Source: Saprolegnia diclina VS20
Lineage: Eukaryota; Oomycota; Saprolegniomycetes; Saprolegniales; Saprolegniaceae
Assembly: GCF_000281045.1 (NCBI RefSeq)
Contig: NW_008246095.1
Location: 237,087 to 301,086 of the forward strand
Direction: 5' to 3'
DNA length: 64,000 nt
Shown: piece by piece, positions 54,792 to 64,000 of the stretch
Layout of the letters: every line of letters begins with the position of its first letter
How positions within the stretch are numbered: position 1 is the first letter of the stretch
The notes under the pieces: model-generated
Seen by the model: only the letters and a program-made list of their open reading frames with translations
Told to the model about the DNA's origin: nothing
Databases searched by the model: none
Program-made: the position numbers and the translations under genes

Positions 54792-57700
54792 CTAGCCAAG
54801 CAGCGAACCGACCTTGTGGGCGAGGACCGTGTGCAGCGCGTTGCGCACGTCCTTGTCGTTGGTCTTGATGAGGTCGATGAGCAGCGGGTACAGCCACTGG
54901 ACGTGGCGCTTCCACTCGTCCGTCGGCAATGCCTCGAGCGCAATTAGGATATCGACGACCGCCGGCACGTAGCTGATGGACCGCCACTGTTCGTCGAGCG
55001 TCACGTCGGTCTCCGATTCCGTTTCGGCGCTGCTGCTGTTGTGGCGGCTCCATTGCAAGTATTCGCAGAGCACGCGCTTGACCAAGCTATGCGCAATATA
55101 AGACATGCCATCCCGCATCAGATACGTACTCTGTCATTTGGCGGCGCGCGTCGGCCTTCTTGGCCTCGTCAGTCGTGTGCAAGAGGAGGCTGAAGAGCAC
55201 CTTGAGGTACTCGCGCTTCCCGTTCATCTCTTGGGGCAGCAGATTGGACTTGAGGTCCGCCTCGGACTTGGCCATCGGGTAGACCCAGCCCGCGCGCGTC
55301 AGCGTCGTGCGCACGTCCATGCGGTCGTTCACCTTGCGCGCAAAGACGTAGCTCTCACGCAGAGTCTGCATGAGCGCGTCAAAGTGGCCGTCCGAGACGG
55401 CGAGGGATGCCGGGAGCTTGCTCGAGAGCACGTGGCCGATCGCAACTTGCAGCGAGAGGTGCACGAGCAGGTGGTTCTTGCTCGGGTACCCCGTCGCCGG
55501 CCGCTCTTCGTCCGTGCGCGGGAGCGAGTGAAATCGAAAGTTGAGCGCTGACAGGACGCTTGGATACATGGAAATGAACGTCGGCGGGTACGTCTCTTTG
55601 CGCGACCGCGGCGAAAACAAGATGGGCGCGGTCGCCCGGGGCGATGCAATGGCCGGCGCATCGGCCAGCACCCTACGTACCAAAAGCTTACACCAGAGAT
55701 CGTCCAGTCGCAGGCATACCACGTGGGCTGGGTGAGTTGCATCACATGGCGAAGCTCGTCGGCAATGAGGCCCCATACATTCTCGGGAAACTTGCTGCCG
55801 TGCGTGACGAGCAGCGTCTCGAGCGTCGAAGCAGCCGCGCACGCCAGATCTGCACAGTTGATCAATCAGTCGCAGGATCGAACCAGGAGGTATGAATACC
55901 TGCTTCCGACTCGTCGACCATGCAGGCAGAGAGCGCAAAGAGGAGCTCGGGCAGGAACCCGATCGCGTCGTAGTAGACACCAAAGAGGTGGGCGACCTTG
56001 AGCAGCGCCATCTTGCTCGTGCTTGTCGCCGCGCTGCCTTTGGCGTCCGGCCACGTCGACTCGAGCACGCGAATGTCGCCAATCTAGTCACATCAAATAT
56101 AAGCTTTCTCCACCACATCTGAGATATTCGTACCAGCGGAATCAAAACGCCTTTGAAGACAATGCTCCAGAGCCCCGGCGAGAGCTTGGGGCCATGTCGG
56201 TGCAGGGAGCTAAAGAGCGTGTCGAGCGCCATCACGCGCACGTTGACGCGCTTGTCGCAGCTGAGGGTTGAGAGCGCCGTCAAGATCGGCCACCTACAAG
56301 GCATCAACGGTCGCAGATTGCATTTAATATGTGGCTGTATACCAAAGGCGCGTGTGCAGCTGCGAATCCGTGTAAATGGCCGTGACAGGCGTCACGCGCG
56401 GTGACATGGGCGCGTCACTCACGAGGTCGTCGGCCGATTCTTCCTTTTGGTACCGGATCGCGTCCTCGTTGGCGCTATTGAGCACGTGCGTGCGCAGTGC
56501 GAGCTGCGAGCGGAACGTCGTGCGCTTGGCCGGCGAGTCGGTTTGCACTTGTTCGATGACGTGGCCCGTCGCGAGCTGCGAGAGACAGACCTCGAGCACG
56601 TGAATGGCTTCCTTCGCCATCTTGGTCAAGTTGCTAGTGGCCGCCACGTCGGACGCTTCTTCCACGCCGCAGACAGCAAACGCCAGTAAACACTCGATCG
56701 CGTCGACAAAGACCGAGACCTACCCCCACATATTGGATAGATATATCGGATAGAAGCGGTACCACGCGGTCAAAGTGCGTCTCGAGAATCATTTTGGAAA
56801 TCGCAAACCCCATCTGTACAATGTGGTCGTCGCCGTCCAAGTGGTCGTACGTCTCGGCCGCGACGCGGAGGACGCCCCAGATCGTCTTCCAGCCCGACTT
56901 GATGTTGCGCACGCGGCCCAGAATCATGTTTTGAACACAGCTACACCACGGAAAGTGAGCAGGCGATGGAATCGCATGCGTACCTCAACACGAGCTCGCG
57001 GATCTCCATCGACATGGCGTTGGCCATGATAATCTCAAACGGCGTCAAAAAGAGACGCTGAAAGTTGAAGTCGCGGAGCTCGTCCTTCTCGAGAAACTTC
57101 ATGCTGAGCTGCTTGAGCGAGTCGATCGCGTACATGGCGATGCTCAGATTGTCGTCGCAGCCAATCGCTGTAAAGTGGCGCGAGAGCACTACAGACACCA
57201 CGTGAGCACGCGGCGGATAAGAGAGCGGTAAGGATTACCCTTCCACATAGCAGCCCACACGACGCGAGACCGGGCGTGCATGTTCATGTCGGCGACTTCG
57301 ACGAGCTTCTGGAGCGAAAAGACGCGGGGCGCGGCGCTCTGGTTCATGTCGCGCGAGCTCAAGACCTATGGCATCCATCTCTGAATGCCATACAAGAAAG
57401 ACTGACAACGTACGCGACCAGAGACGCCGGCACACTCGGTGAGCGAGACGACGCACAGCTGCAAAAGAAATTCTTGGATCGCGGCGTTGCTCAAGTGCAC
57501 GCTCGAGCTAAAGACGCGGTCGACCTGGAGCGGGTCGATCTCGGCCGTGACGCGCGCCGCGTTCTCCTCTTCGAGCGCCGCGTGCGAGATAAGCATGTCT
57601 TCAAGCGTCGACGGTGATGGCGACGGCGTGCCCGCAACCCCAAGCACACCGTTGGCCACGCTGCTCCGTGCAAAAAGCTTGAACGAGCCACCGACTAGAC

Positions 57701-60700
57701 ACATGGAACAGTCAGAGATTCGACATGCACACCGATAGTTGGTATTGCGTACGTCCGGGCGTCGCGAGGCTTGGCGCCGGCGTCGTCGTCTGCTTGAAAA
57801 AATGCGGGTCGGTGCCCGCCCCTTCGGCCACCGCTTGGAGCCGCGAGAGGTGCGAAAGGCATTGCAAAATCTCGCGCTACACACGATTCGCACTCGCGGG
57901 CATAGTATTGAGAGACAGCACGTACCCACGCATCCCCGAGGTGGTTGCCTTCCTTGACGGCGACAGCGACCACCGCCTTGATCGCTTCGACGTGCTTGGC
58001 CTTGATTTCGCGCGAGTTGGACGTCGAGAGACCCGTAAACTTGGCGAGGATCGACACGAACGCATCGCGCTCCGACGGCATGTTGAGCCTACGCGACCAT
58101 TGGTCGGTATGGACATGGTCAGGTAGTCTACCGAGAGCTGAGGTGGATCGCGTGCTTGAAGCTGTCGAGGCACAAGGCGACGGCGCTCGCTTGGTCGCAC
58201 GTCTCGAAAATGACGCTGCAGCATGCCAAGAGCGGCGCCCAGACAATCTCAAACATCGGGCGCACGTACGACACTTCGGTTTGCTCGGTGATGAGTTGAA
58301 AAGCCACTGCGCCGCCGGCGGGTTGCATCTTGTTGCTGCCGCTGCCGTGGCGCGGAGTCGAGGCCGGAATGCGCCGCTTGAAGATGGCTTCCGACTGCTT
58401 GACCATCGCCTCGCGCTCTTTGCCGTAGGCTTCGCGGCGCTGCTTGTCGGTCGACTGGACGTTGCCGTTTTGAGGCGTAAACTTCTTTTGCAGATCGAGG
58501 TCCTCCTTGAGCGAAATCGGCGTCTCCTTGATGCGGTCGTAGATACCACTGAGAAACTCGGGCGGGAGGTCTTCGCCGTTGTTGATACCGCGGTTGTTGC
58601 CGATGAATTGGTGCTTCTTCATCTTCTTTTCTTCCACGACACTCGGGTTGTGCAGATCCTACAGGCAATCCCTTATAAAAATTGCCCCAAACCATAAAAA
58701 ATCAAGCCAAACCGTACCGTTTGGAGCATAATGATCGAGAAACTCAGAATGAACGCCGTGTCGGCCGACGTAAAGACACCCGGATTATGGTAGCAAAACC
58801 GCTCGGCAAACTTTTCCATCATGCGGTCAATCTTTTGGGACTCGCCGGGCAGGCGGAAACCGGCGAGGAAATGGCGGATCGCCACGTCAATCTCCATGCC
58901 GCTACACAAAACAGTAATATCCATCAGTATCCATACTATCCACAAGTATCCGTAGATCGATACAACGTACCCGAAATCCATCACGTCGACGAATTCGTGC
59001 AGCACCTTGAGGCAAAACCCGTTCTGGTACTGCACTTCTTTTCCGAGGTAGTCGCCGACCATTGTCTTGTCCAAGCGTGCGTTGTGCTCGTGGATGAATC
59101 GGGCCACGTCCTTGGGTGCGTTCTCCATGTGGCCACGCGCGACGAGGAACTTGATGCCGTCCGTCGGCTTGAGGTTAAACTTGAGAATCCCTTCCGCAAG
59201 CTCTTCTTGGAGCTTCTTCTTGCGGTCAAACGCCTCGACAGGCGACAAGTGGTGCGGCGTCGTTGGCGCGACCGGTGCTGCCTTTTCAGCACCCGTGCCT
59301 TCGTCATCGTCCGAGTCGTCGCCTACATGCGATATATAAACAACATGCAAAGCCGATGAGAAGAAATGACGTACGGGCTTCGAGCTCTTCCTTTTCCTTC
59401 TTGTCTTGGGCTGTGAAATTGGCCGAGTTCTTGAGCGACGCGACCGTCGCCGTCAAGCAGTCGAGGCCCTTGATGACGAGCATCGTCTCGGGCAAGATCG
59501 CGCCACGGACCTTTTGGTTGGCGCCGTTGGCGTTGGCGCCCGGCGCGTCCTTCTTGCCCTTGGCGATCTTGGAAATTGCATTCACAATGCGCTTGAAGAG
59601 GTCCATTGAGTTCCAATCGCAGTCGTAGTTGAGAAAAATCTCGCCGAGAATCGACCCGTCGGCGCAGATTTGCTTGAGCACTTCGAGCACGAGCAGTTTG
59701 TGGTCCAAGCTCGAGTTTTCGCTTTCGAGAATACCGAGAAAGATGTTGGTGATAAACACTTCAATCTCGGCCTTGAGGTGCGCTTTGAAGTGCGCAATGA
59801 GCTCGACAAAGACGCGGAGACTCAGCTCGACGATCTGCGTGTAGTTGGACGTGCAGTTTTGCAGCAGCGACACGCAGAGGTACTGCCGCACGAGCTGGAG
59901 AAACTTGTCGCTGCTCCGGAACGCCGGACCGCTGTGGTTGAGAATTGAGAGGAGCAAGTCGAGCGACACGAGCTTGCTCTGGAACGCAAACGGGTCGTCC
60001 GCACCTTGGTTCGGGCCCGCGCTCGCCATGCTGGTCGTTGCCGCGGCGTCTTCGGCCAGCGACCGCATCGAAATGCGGCAGAGCGACCGGAAGAGCAAGA
60101 AGGCGTCCTTCTGGAACGGGGACGTAAAGGCGTTCGAGGGCGCAGGCGTCGAGGACGGCGCATCGTCATCGGTGGCAAGGGCTTCGAGGCCGAGCGATGG
60201 CGCCTTCGTAAGAGTTTCATGGTACTCGATCTGCAGGCAGCGCATGACATCTGTACATGGGTATAAGGGCCACGCGTAGAGAGATAATGTGATACCAGGG
60301 TACATGGGCTGGTTGGCCGATGCAACAAAGAGCTTGTCCATGCTGGACGACGACTCGCTGCGCTGCGTCGCAATCGCAGCTTCGTGGATCTCACGCGGCG
60401 GCTTGGCCTCGTTGGGCTTGGCGGACCGCGCGGCTTCCTCTTCGACCAACTCCATGCGCTGGAAGACGACGCTGACCATTTGCTGCAGTGTCGCCTTGGC
60501 GACCGTTTGGTTCATCGTGTTCTTGCTCACGAGGTGGATGTGGTAGCACGCGCGGACCGACTTGAGGAGCGAGTGTTCGTGGACCTCGCACTTTTGGCTC
60601 GTGACGGCTTGCAGCACGGCCTTGAGCACTTGAAGCTGGACCTCTTCGTCGTGGTGGTCGTTGCAGCTGCAAATCGCAGTCACGACTGCGTCCATGAGCG

Positions 60701-61040
60701 TGACTTTGGCGGTCGCCTCGTCCGTGTCCTTGTCTTTGGCGGGTCCCATGGGCAGCTTCTCGGCGATCGCCGGGGTCACGCTTCCGCTGCCGCGGAGGTA
60801 CCCGTACGAGATGAGCTTCTCGATGCAGTCGAGCGCCTGCGACGCCTGCTTGGGCTGGCGCCCCTGGATCGCGAGGAGGAGCGGCCAGAAGACCTCGGCC
60901 TCCTCGAGGTGGCTCGGGCCCGCGCTCTTGGCGGACGCGATCTTGGTCAGGATCGCGTCGCAGGCTTCGCGCAGGTCGCGCTGGCTGCGGCCCGTGAGCT
61001 TGCGTATCTTGGTCAACGAGCGCTCGACTAAGGTGTCCAT
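54792..61040 (-). CDS. BIG-type ARF guanine-nucleotide exchange factor (Sec7 domain)
   Basis: Large ARF-GEF of the BIG/Sec7 class for trans-Golgi and endosomal vesicle budding. It starts MDTLVERSLTKIRKLTGRSQ at 61040 and ends GSLLG with TAG at 54792-54794, with 14 or so introns. The DCB/HUS helical repeats occupy the N-terminal half (EVFWPLLLAIQGRQPKQASQ and RIVNAISKIAKGKKDAPGAN). The Sec7 domain runs from AFDRKKKLQEELAEGILKFN through GDYLGKEVQYQNGFCLKVLH and the catalytic-Glu loop GFRLPGESQKIDRMMEKFAE. It ends with FILSFSIIMLQTDLHNPS and GEDLPPEFLSGIYDRIKETP. C-terminal HDS repeats complete the usual layout. The Glu finger is present, so it should be active. Exact exon borders in the HDS region are approximate. 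Confidence 0.88.
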
Positions 61041-61945
61041 CGTCGTCAGCGACGTCGAGTACGTGGGCGCAGGGTGATTACACTTGGCGTTTGTATGGTA
61101 TCGAAACCCACGGCAACAACCGTTTCAGCAAATACTGTTTCTTTTTATATTTCAGCACAACGCATGTATTCAAACATGCATTCTTAGAGGTTTAGCACCG
61201 TCCTCTTTTATGCACTCCTCTGCTCTGCGCAACTGGCGCACTTGTAGCCGACGACACTTGGCCAACATATATGTTGGCTTTGCAAAGAGCAGGGTGGCTA
61301 CGAGGCGGCTCGTACGACTAGAAGGAACCACTGCGAGCTGTCCCAGAGTTGGCCAGGGCGGACCCGACCGTCCTCAAGGATCTTGCAGAAGCCAAAAAAG
61401 GTGTTGGAGTTATCTGCTCGAGCCTGTATTTTGTTCATTAAGCGGAAAGGTAGATGCATTCTTAGCGCCTTGAAATAGCCTTGTTTCGCTCTTTGGTCCG
61501 TCCCATCGTGCGTGGACTTGGATCCGGATTGGCTTCTTGGCGCCTTCTGATTGGTCAGACTTCGATCTTCAAGAGCCACTGTGGAATACGTAGAGATCTG
61601 CGGCAACGTTGATACTGCTTTCATTGGCAAAGCATTCAAAGCGTATTACTCTCTTGCCACGCTACCTAGTACAAAGAGACAGGGATTTAGTAGCCCAACA
61701 AAAGTTCCAGAACTTTGCGTTGGGGAAGATGATGCAGCCTATCCAAATACTGGTGGAGGATGCAAAACTGAAGGATCGTCGGTTTTGCACTAATGGCGAC
61801 TTGTCCGGCCACGCTGGTGGTTAATTTGGTCGTGGCTATTTCGAGGACTATGAAAGGGATGCGGCGTCTCTCTATTTGGTGCTGAAGAAGAGATGTGGCG
61901 TCTCTATTTGCAGCCTCGCCAAGCCAGTTTGTTTCTGCCTTGCTC
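61041..61945. promoter_or_regulatory. divergent spacer between the BIG-type gene and the H+-ATPase
   Basis: 905 bp. ATCCGGAT at 61522-61529 is a copy of the window's recurrent palindrome core. A plus-strand stretch around 61690-61824 (RDLVAQQKFQNFALGKMMQP and on) looks somewhat protein-like but has no family, start or splice partner, so I do not call it. The region holds both promoters. Confidence 0.4.
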
Positions 61946-64000
61946 ATGGCCTCCAAGAGCAACGACGCCCACGTCGAATGGGGTGTCTTGCCGCTCAATG
62001 GCGCGCTCGAGAAGCTCGTTACGACCCGGGGTGGCTTGAGCTCGGAAGAAGCGCAGAAGCGGCTCGGCGAATGGGGCGCCAACGCGCTGCCAACACACAA
62101 AGTCAACAAGCTCCTCGTCTTTCTCGGTTTTCTCTGGAACCCGCTCTCGTGGGCGATGGAAGTGGCCGCCATCCTCTCGATCATCCTGCTGGATTACCCC
62201 GATTTTGGATTGATCCTCGCGCTGCTTTTGCTCAATGCCGGCATTGGCTTTTTCGAAGAGATCCAAGCGGGCGACGCGGTCGCTGCGCTCATGGGCCAGC
62301 TCGCGCCGGAAGCCAAGGTGCTGCGCGACGGCGTCATGATCAACACCCCCGCTGCGCACCTCGTGCCCGGCGATGTGATTCGCATCCGGCTCGGCGATGT
62401 GCTCCCGGCCGACGTCAAGTTTCTCGAAGGTGACGCTGTCAAGATCGACCAGTCGTCGCTGACTGGCGAGTCGCTCCCCGTGACAAAGCGGGAAGGCGAT
62501 GAAGGCTACTCGGGCTCGATCTGCAAGCAAGGCGAGATCGAGGCCGTCGTGACGTGCACGGGCGTGCACACGTTTCTCGGTCGGGCGGCCGAGCAGATTG
62601 CCGGCGCCGACAGTCACGGGCGGCTCCAAGAGGTGTTGACGACGGTCGGCAACTTTTGCATGGTGTCGATCATCGTCTGGTGCATCATCGAGCTCATCGT
62701 GCAGCTCGGCGGCCGCGCGAACGAGAACCCGTGCCTTCTCAAGAACGACGGCTGCCTCGGCGTCGCCAACATCCTCGTGCTCATCGTCGGCGGCATCCCA
62801 GTCGCGATGCCCACCGTGCTCTCGGTGACATTGGCAATTGGGTCGTCGGCGCTCGCGAGGGAAAATGCAATCGTGACGCGCCTCACGTCGATTGAAGAGA
62901 TGGCGTCGATGGAGATCCTCTGCTCGGACAAGACGGGAACGCTCACGCTCAACAAGCTCTCCGTCGATATGGACAACTTGATCCCGTACAACGACTATGC
63001 AGCCGACGACATTCTCAAGTACGGGGCGCTGGCGGCCCGCATCGAGAACAACGAAGCCATTGACGTCGTCTGCTTCAACACATACCCGGGCCACAACACG
63101 CTCTGGCAACAGTATACGCTCCTGCACTACACGCCGTTCGACCCGATCACGAAGCGAACGATCGCCAAGATCAAGGAGAATGCGACCGGTCGGATCTTCC
63201 GCACGTGCAAAGGCGCGCCGCAAGTTTGCTTGGACATGGATGCCAACGCCGATAGTCTCCGGAGCGAAGTCGAGAGGCGCATTAATGAATTCGCCGGCCG
63301 CGGCTACCGCGGGCTCGGCGTTGCGTTTGCCCCGGACGATGTACCACTCGAAGACGCGTCGTGGCGCCTCGTGGGGCTTCTGCCGCTCTTTGATCCGCCC
63401 AGGCACGATACGGCCGAGACTATCCGGAAGGCGCTCGAGCTCGGCGTGTCGGTCAAGATGGTCACGGGCGACCACCGCGTGATTGCGATCGAAACGTGCC
63501 GCCAGCTCGGCATGCCCACCAACATTTTGGACACGTCGTTCTTCAACAGTACGCCGCCCGCCGGCGTCAACCTCGCGCAAATGGTGTACGAGACAGACGG
63601 CTTTGCGCAGGTGTTTCCCGAGCACAAGTTTGAGATTGTGCGGCTGCTGCAATCGCTCAACAAAGTCGTGGGGATGACCGGCGACGGCGTCAACGATGCG
63701 CCGGCATTAGCCCAAGCCGACATTGGCATTGCAGTCGATGACGCGACCGACGCCGCGCGCGCCGCCGCCGACATTGTGCTCGTGTCGCCAGGCCTCTCGG
63801 TCATCATCACGGCCATTCGCCTCTCGCGCGAGATCTTTTTGCGCATGAAGAACTACGCCATGTACTCGGTGGCCATGACGGTCCGGATCGTGTGCACGTT
63901 TGGCTTGCTCACGATCGGCTTCAACTGGTACTTTCCAACGATCCTCGTCGTAATCCTAGCGATTCTCAACGACGGTACGATTCTGACGATCGCAAAAGAC
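61946..64000 (+). CDS. plasma-membrane H+-ATPase, P-type IIIA (3' end outside window)
   Basis: Proton pump that energises the plasma membrane, ATP-driven through an aspartyl-phosphate. It starts MASKSNDAHVEWGVLPLNGA at 61946 and stays open without introns to the window end, so at least 685 of perhaps 950-1000 residues are present. Visible hallmarks: the actuator TGES loop (VKIDQSSLTGESLPVTK), the M4 segment (LIVGGIPVAMPTVLSVTLA), the phosphorylation site LCSDKTGTLTLNKL, nucleotide-domain KGAPQVCL, VKMVTGDHRVIAIETCRQLG, and the hinge GMTGDGVNDAPALAQADIG. M5 and M6 (VVILAILNDGTILTI) contain the LNDGT segment expected of IIIA pumps. All catalytic residues are intact. A 582-codon antisense frame is an artefact. 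Confidence 0.97.
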   Translation, partial: MASKSNDAHVEWGVLPLNGALEKLVTTRGGLSSEEAQKRLGEWGANALPTHKVNKLLVFLGFLWNPLSWAMEVAAILSIILLDYPDFGLILALLLLNAGIGFFEEIQAGDAVAALMGQLAPEAKVLRDGVMINTPAAHLVPGDVIRIRLGDVLPADVKFLEGDAVKIDQSSLTGESLPVTKREGDEGYSGSICKQGEIEAVVTCTGVHTFLGRAAEQIAGADSHGRLQEVLTTVGNFCMVSIIVWCIIELIVQLGGRANENPCLLKNDGCLGVANILVLIVGGIPVAMPTVLSVTLAIGSSALARENAIVTRLTSIEEMASMEILCSDKTGTLTLNKLSVDMDNLIPYNDYAADDILKYGALAARIENNEAIDVVCFNTYPGHNTLWQQYTLLHYTPFDPITKRTIAKIKENATGRIFRTCKGAPQVCLDMDANADSLRSEVERRINEFAGRGYRGLGVAFAPDDVPLEDASWRLVGLLPLFDPPRHDTAETIRKALELGVSVKMVTGDHRVIAIETCRQLGMPTNILDTSFFNSTPPAGVNLAQMVYETDGFAQVFPEHKFEIVRLLQSLNKVVGMTGDGVNDAPALAQADIGIAVDDATDAARAAADIVLVSPGLSVIITAIRLSREIFLRMKNYAMYSVAMTVRIVCTFGLLTIGFNWYFPTILVVILAILNDGTILTIAKD

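Noticed and set aside
61609-61824. Small plus-strand gene before the H+-ATPase
   Set aside because: Part of the translation looks protein-like, but start, upstream sequence and codon use are poor and no family fits.
61904-63652. 582-codon open frame antisense to the H+-ATPase
   Set aside because: The plus strand encodes every catalytic motif of a P-type ATPase over the same bases.

Overview
The window is a gene-dense stretch of a nuclear eukaryotic chromosome, most likely an oomycete (a stramenopile of Saprolegnia/Achlya type; the order is an inference). The evidence is a GC-rich coding style, introns of about 40-60 nt that usually start GTACG and end TAG, intergenic gaps often under 150 bp, an intronless actin gene with an oomycete-type Inr/FPR start-site motif, a fungal/plant-type plasma-membrane H+-ATPase, genes for building cilia (zoospores), and stramenopile-style protein families. 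I recognise no operons, phage genes, CRISPR arrays or insertion sequences. The only candidate mobile element is one possible tRNA-derived SINE.

Layout, left to right. 1-6 kb: replication protein A subunit 2 (-) and CC2D2A, a ciliary transition-zone protein (+). 6-15 kb: actin (-), an HRI/PEK-like eIF2-alpha kinase (+), a prominin-like five-TM protein (-) and a METTL14-like m6A methyltransferase subunit (-). 15-25 kb: coatomer zeta (+), a capping-guanylyltransferase-like protein that has lost its catalytic lysine and carries a CCCH zinc finger (-), an unknown multi-TM protein (+), RMI1 (+) and a large unknown coiled-coil/TM protein (-). 25-33 kb: NAT9 (-), a TBC Rab-GAP (+), BFR1-like (-), a SHAQKYF-type MYB protein with a second conserved block (+), a DOT1-like methyltransferase (+) and PDCD5 (-). 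33-44 kb: tubulin glycylase TTLL3-like (+), SFT2-like (-), proteasome chaperone PSMG4 (+), a sirtuin with extra zinc fingers at both ends (-) and AIP1/WDR1 (+). 44-54 kb: SEC12/PREB (+), ribosomal protein eL24 (+), PRMT1 (+), histone chaperone ASF1 (-), a bromodomain protein (-) and a WRKY19-like Cys/His-repeat protein (-). 54-64 kb: a Sec7-domain ARF-GEF of the BIG class (-) and the H+-ATPase (+), which is cut by the window end.

The genes are mostly housekeeping. Themes that recur are chromatin and RNA modification (METTL14, sirtuin, DOT1-like, PRMT1, ASF1, bromodomain), vesicle traffic (COPZ, SEC12, SFT2, BIG, TBC) and cilia/actin (CC2D2A, TTLL3, actin, AIP1). Nothing shows that they are co-regulated as a cluster. 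However, several intergenic spacers share a palindrome, TATCCGGATA, which may be a promoter element.

The best leads for new biology are the degenerate guanylyltransferase-CCCH protein, the ePHD-sirtuin-ZZ protein, the two-block MYB protein and the TATCCGGATA element. Splice sites were inferred by eye from reading frame and protein similarity, so exact exon ends may be off by a few bases except where frame arithmetic is stated.
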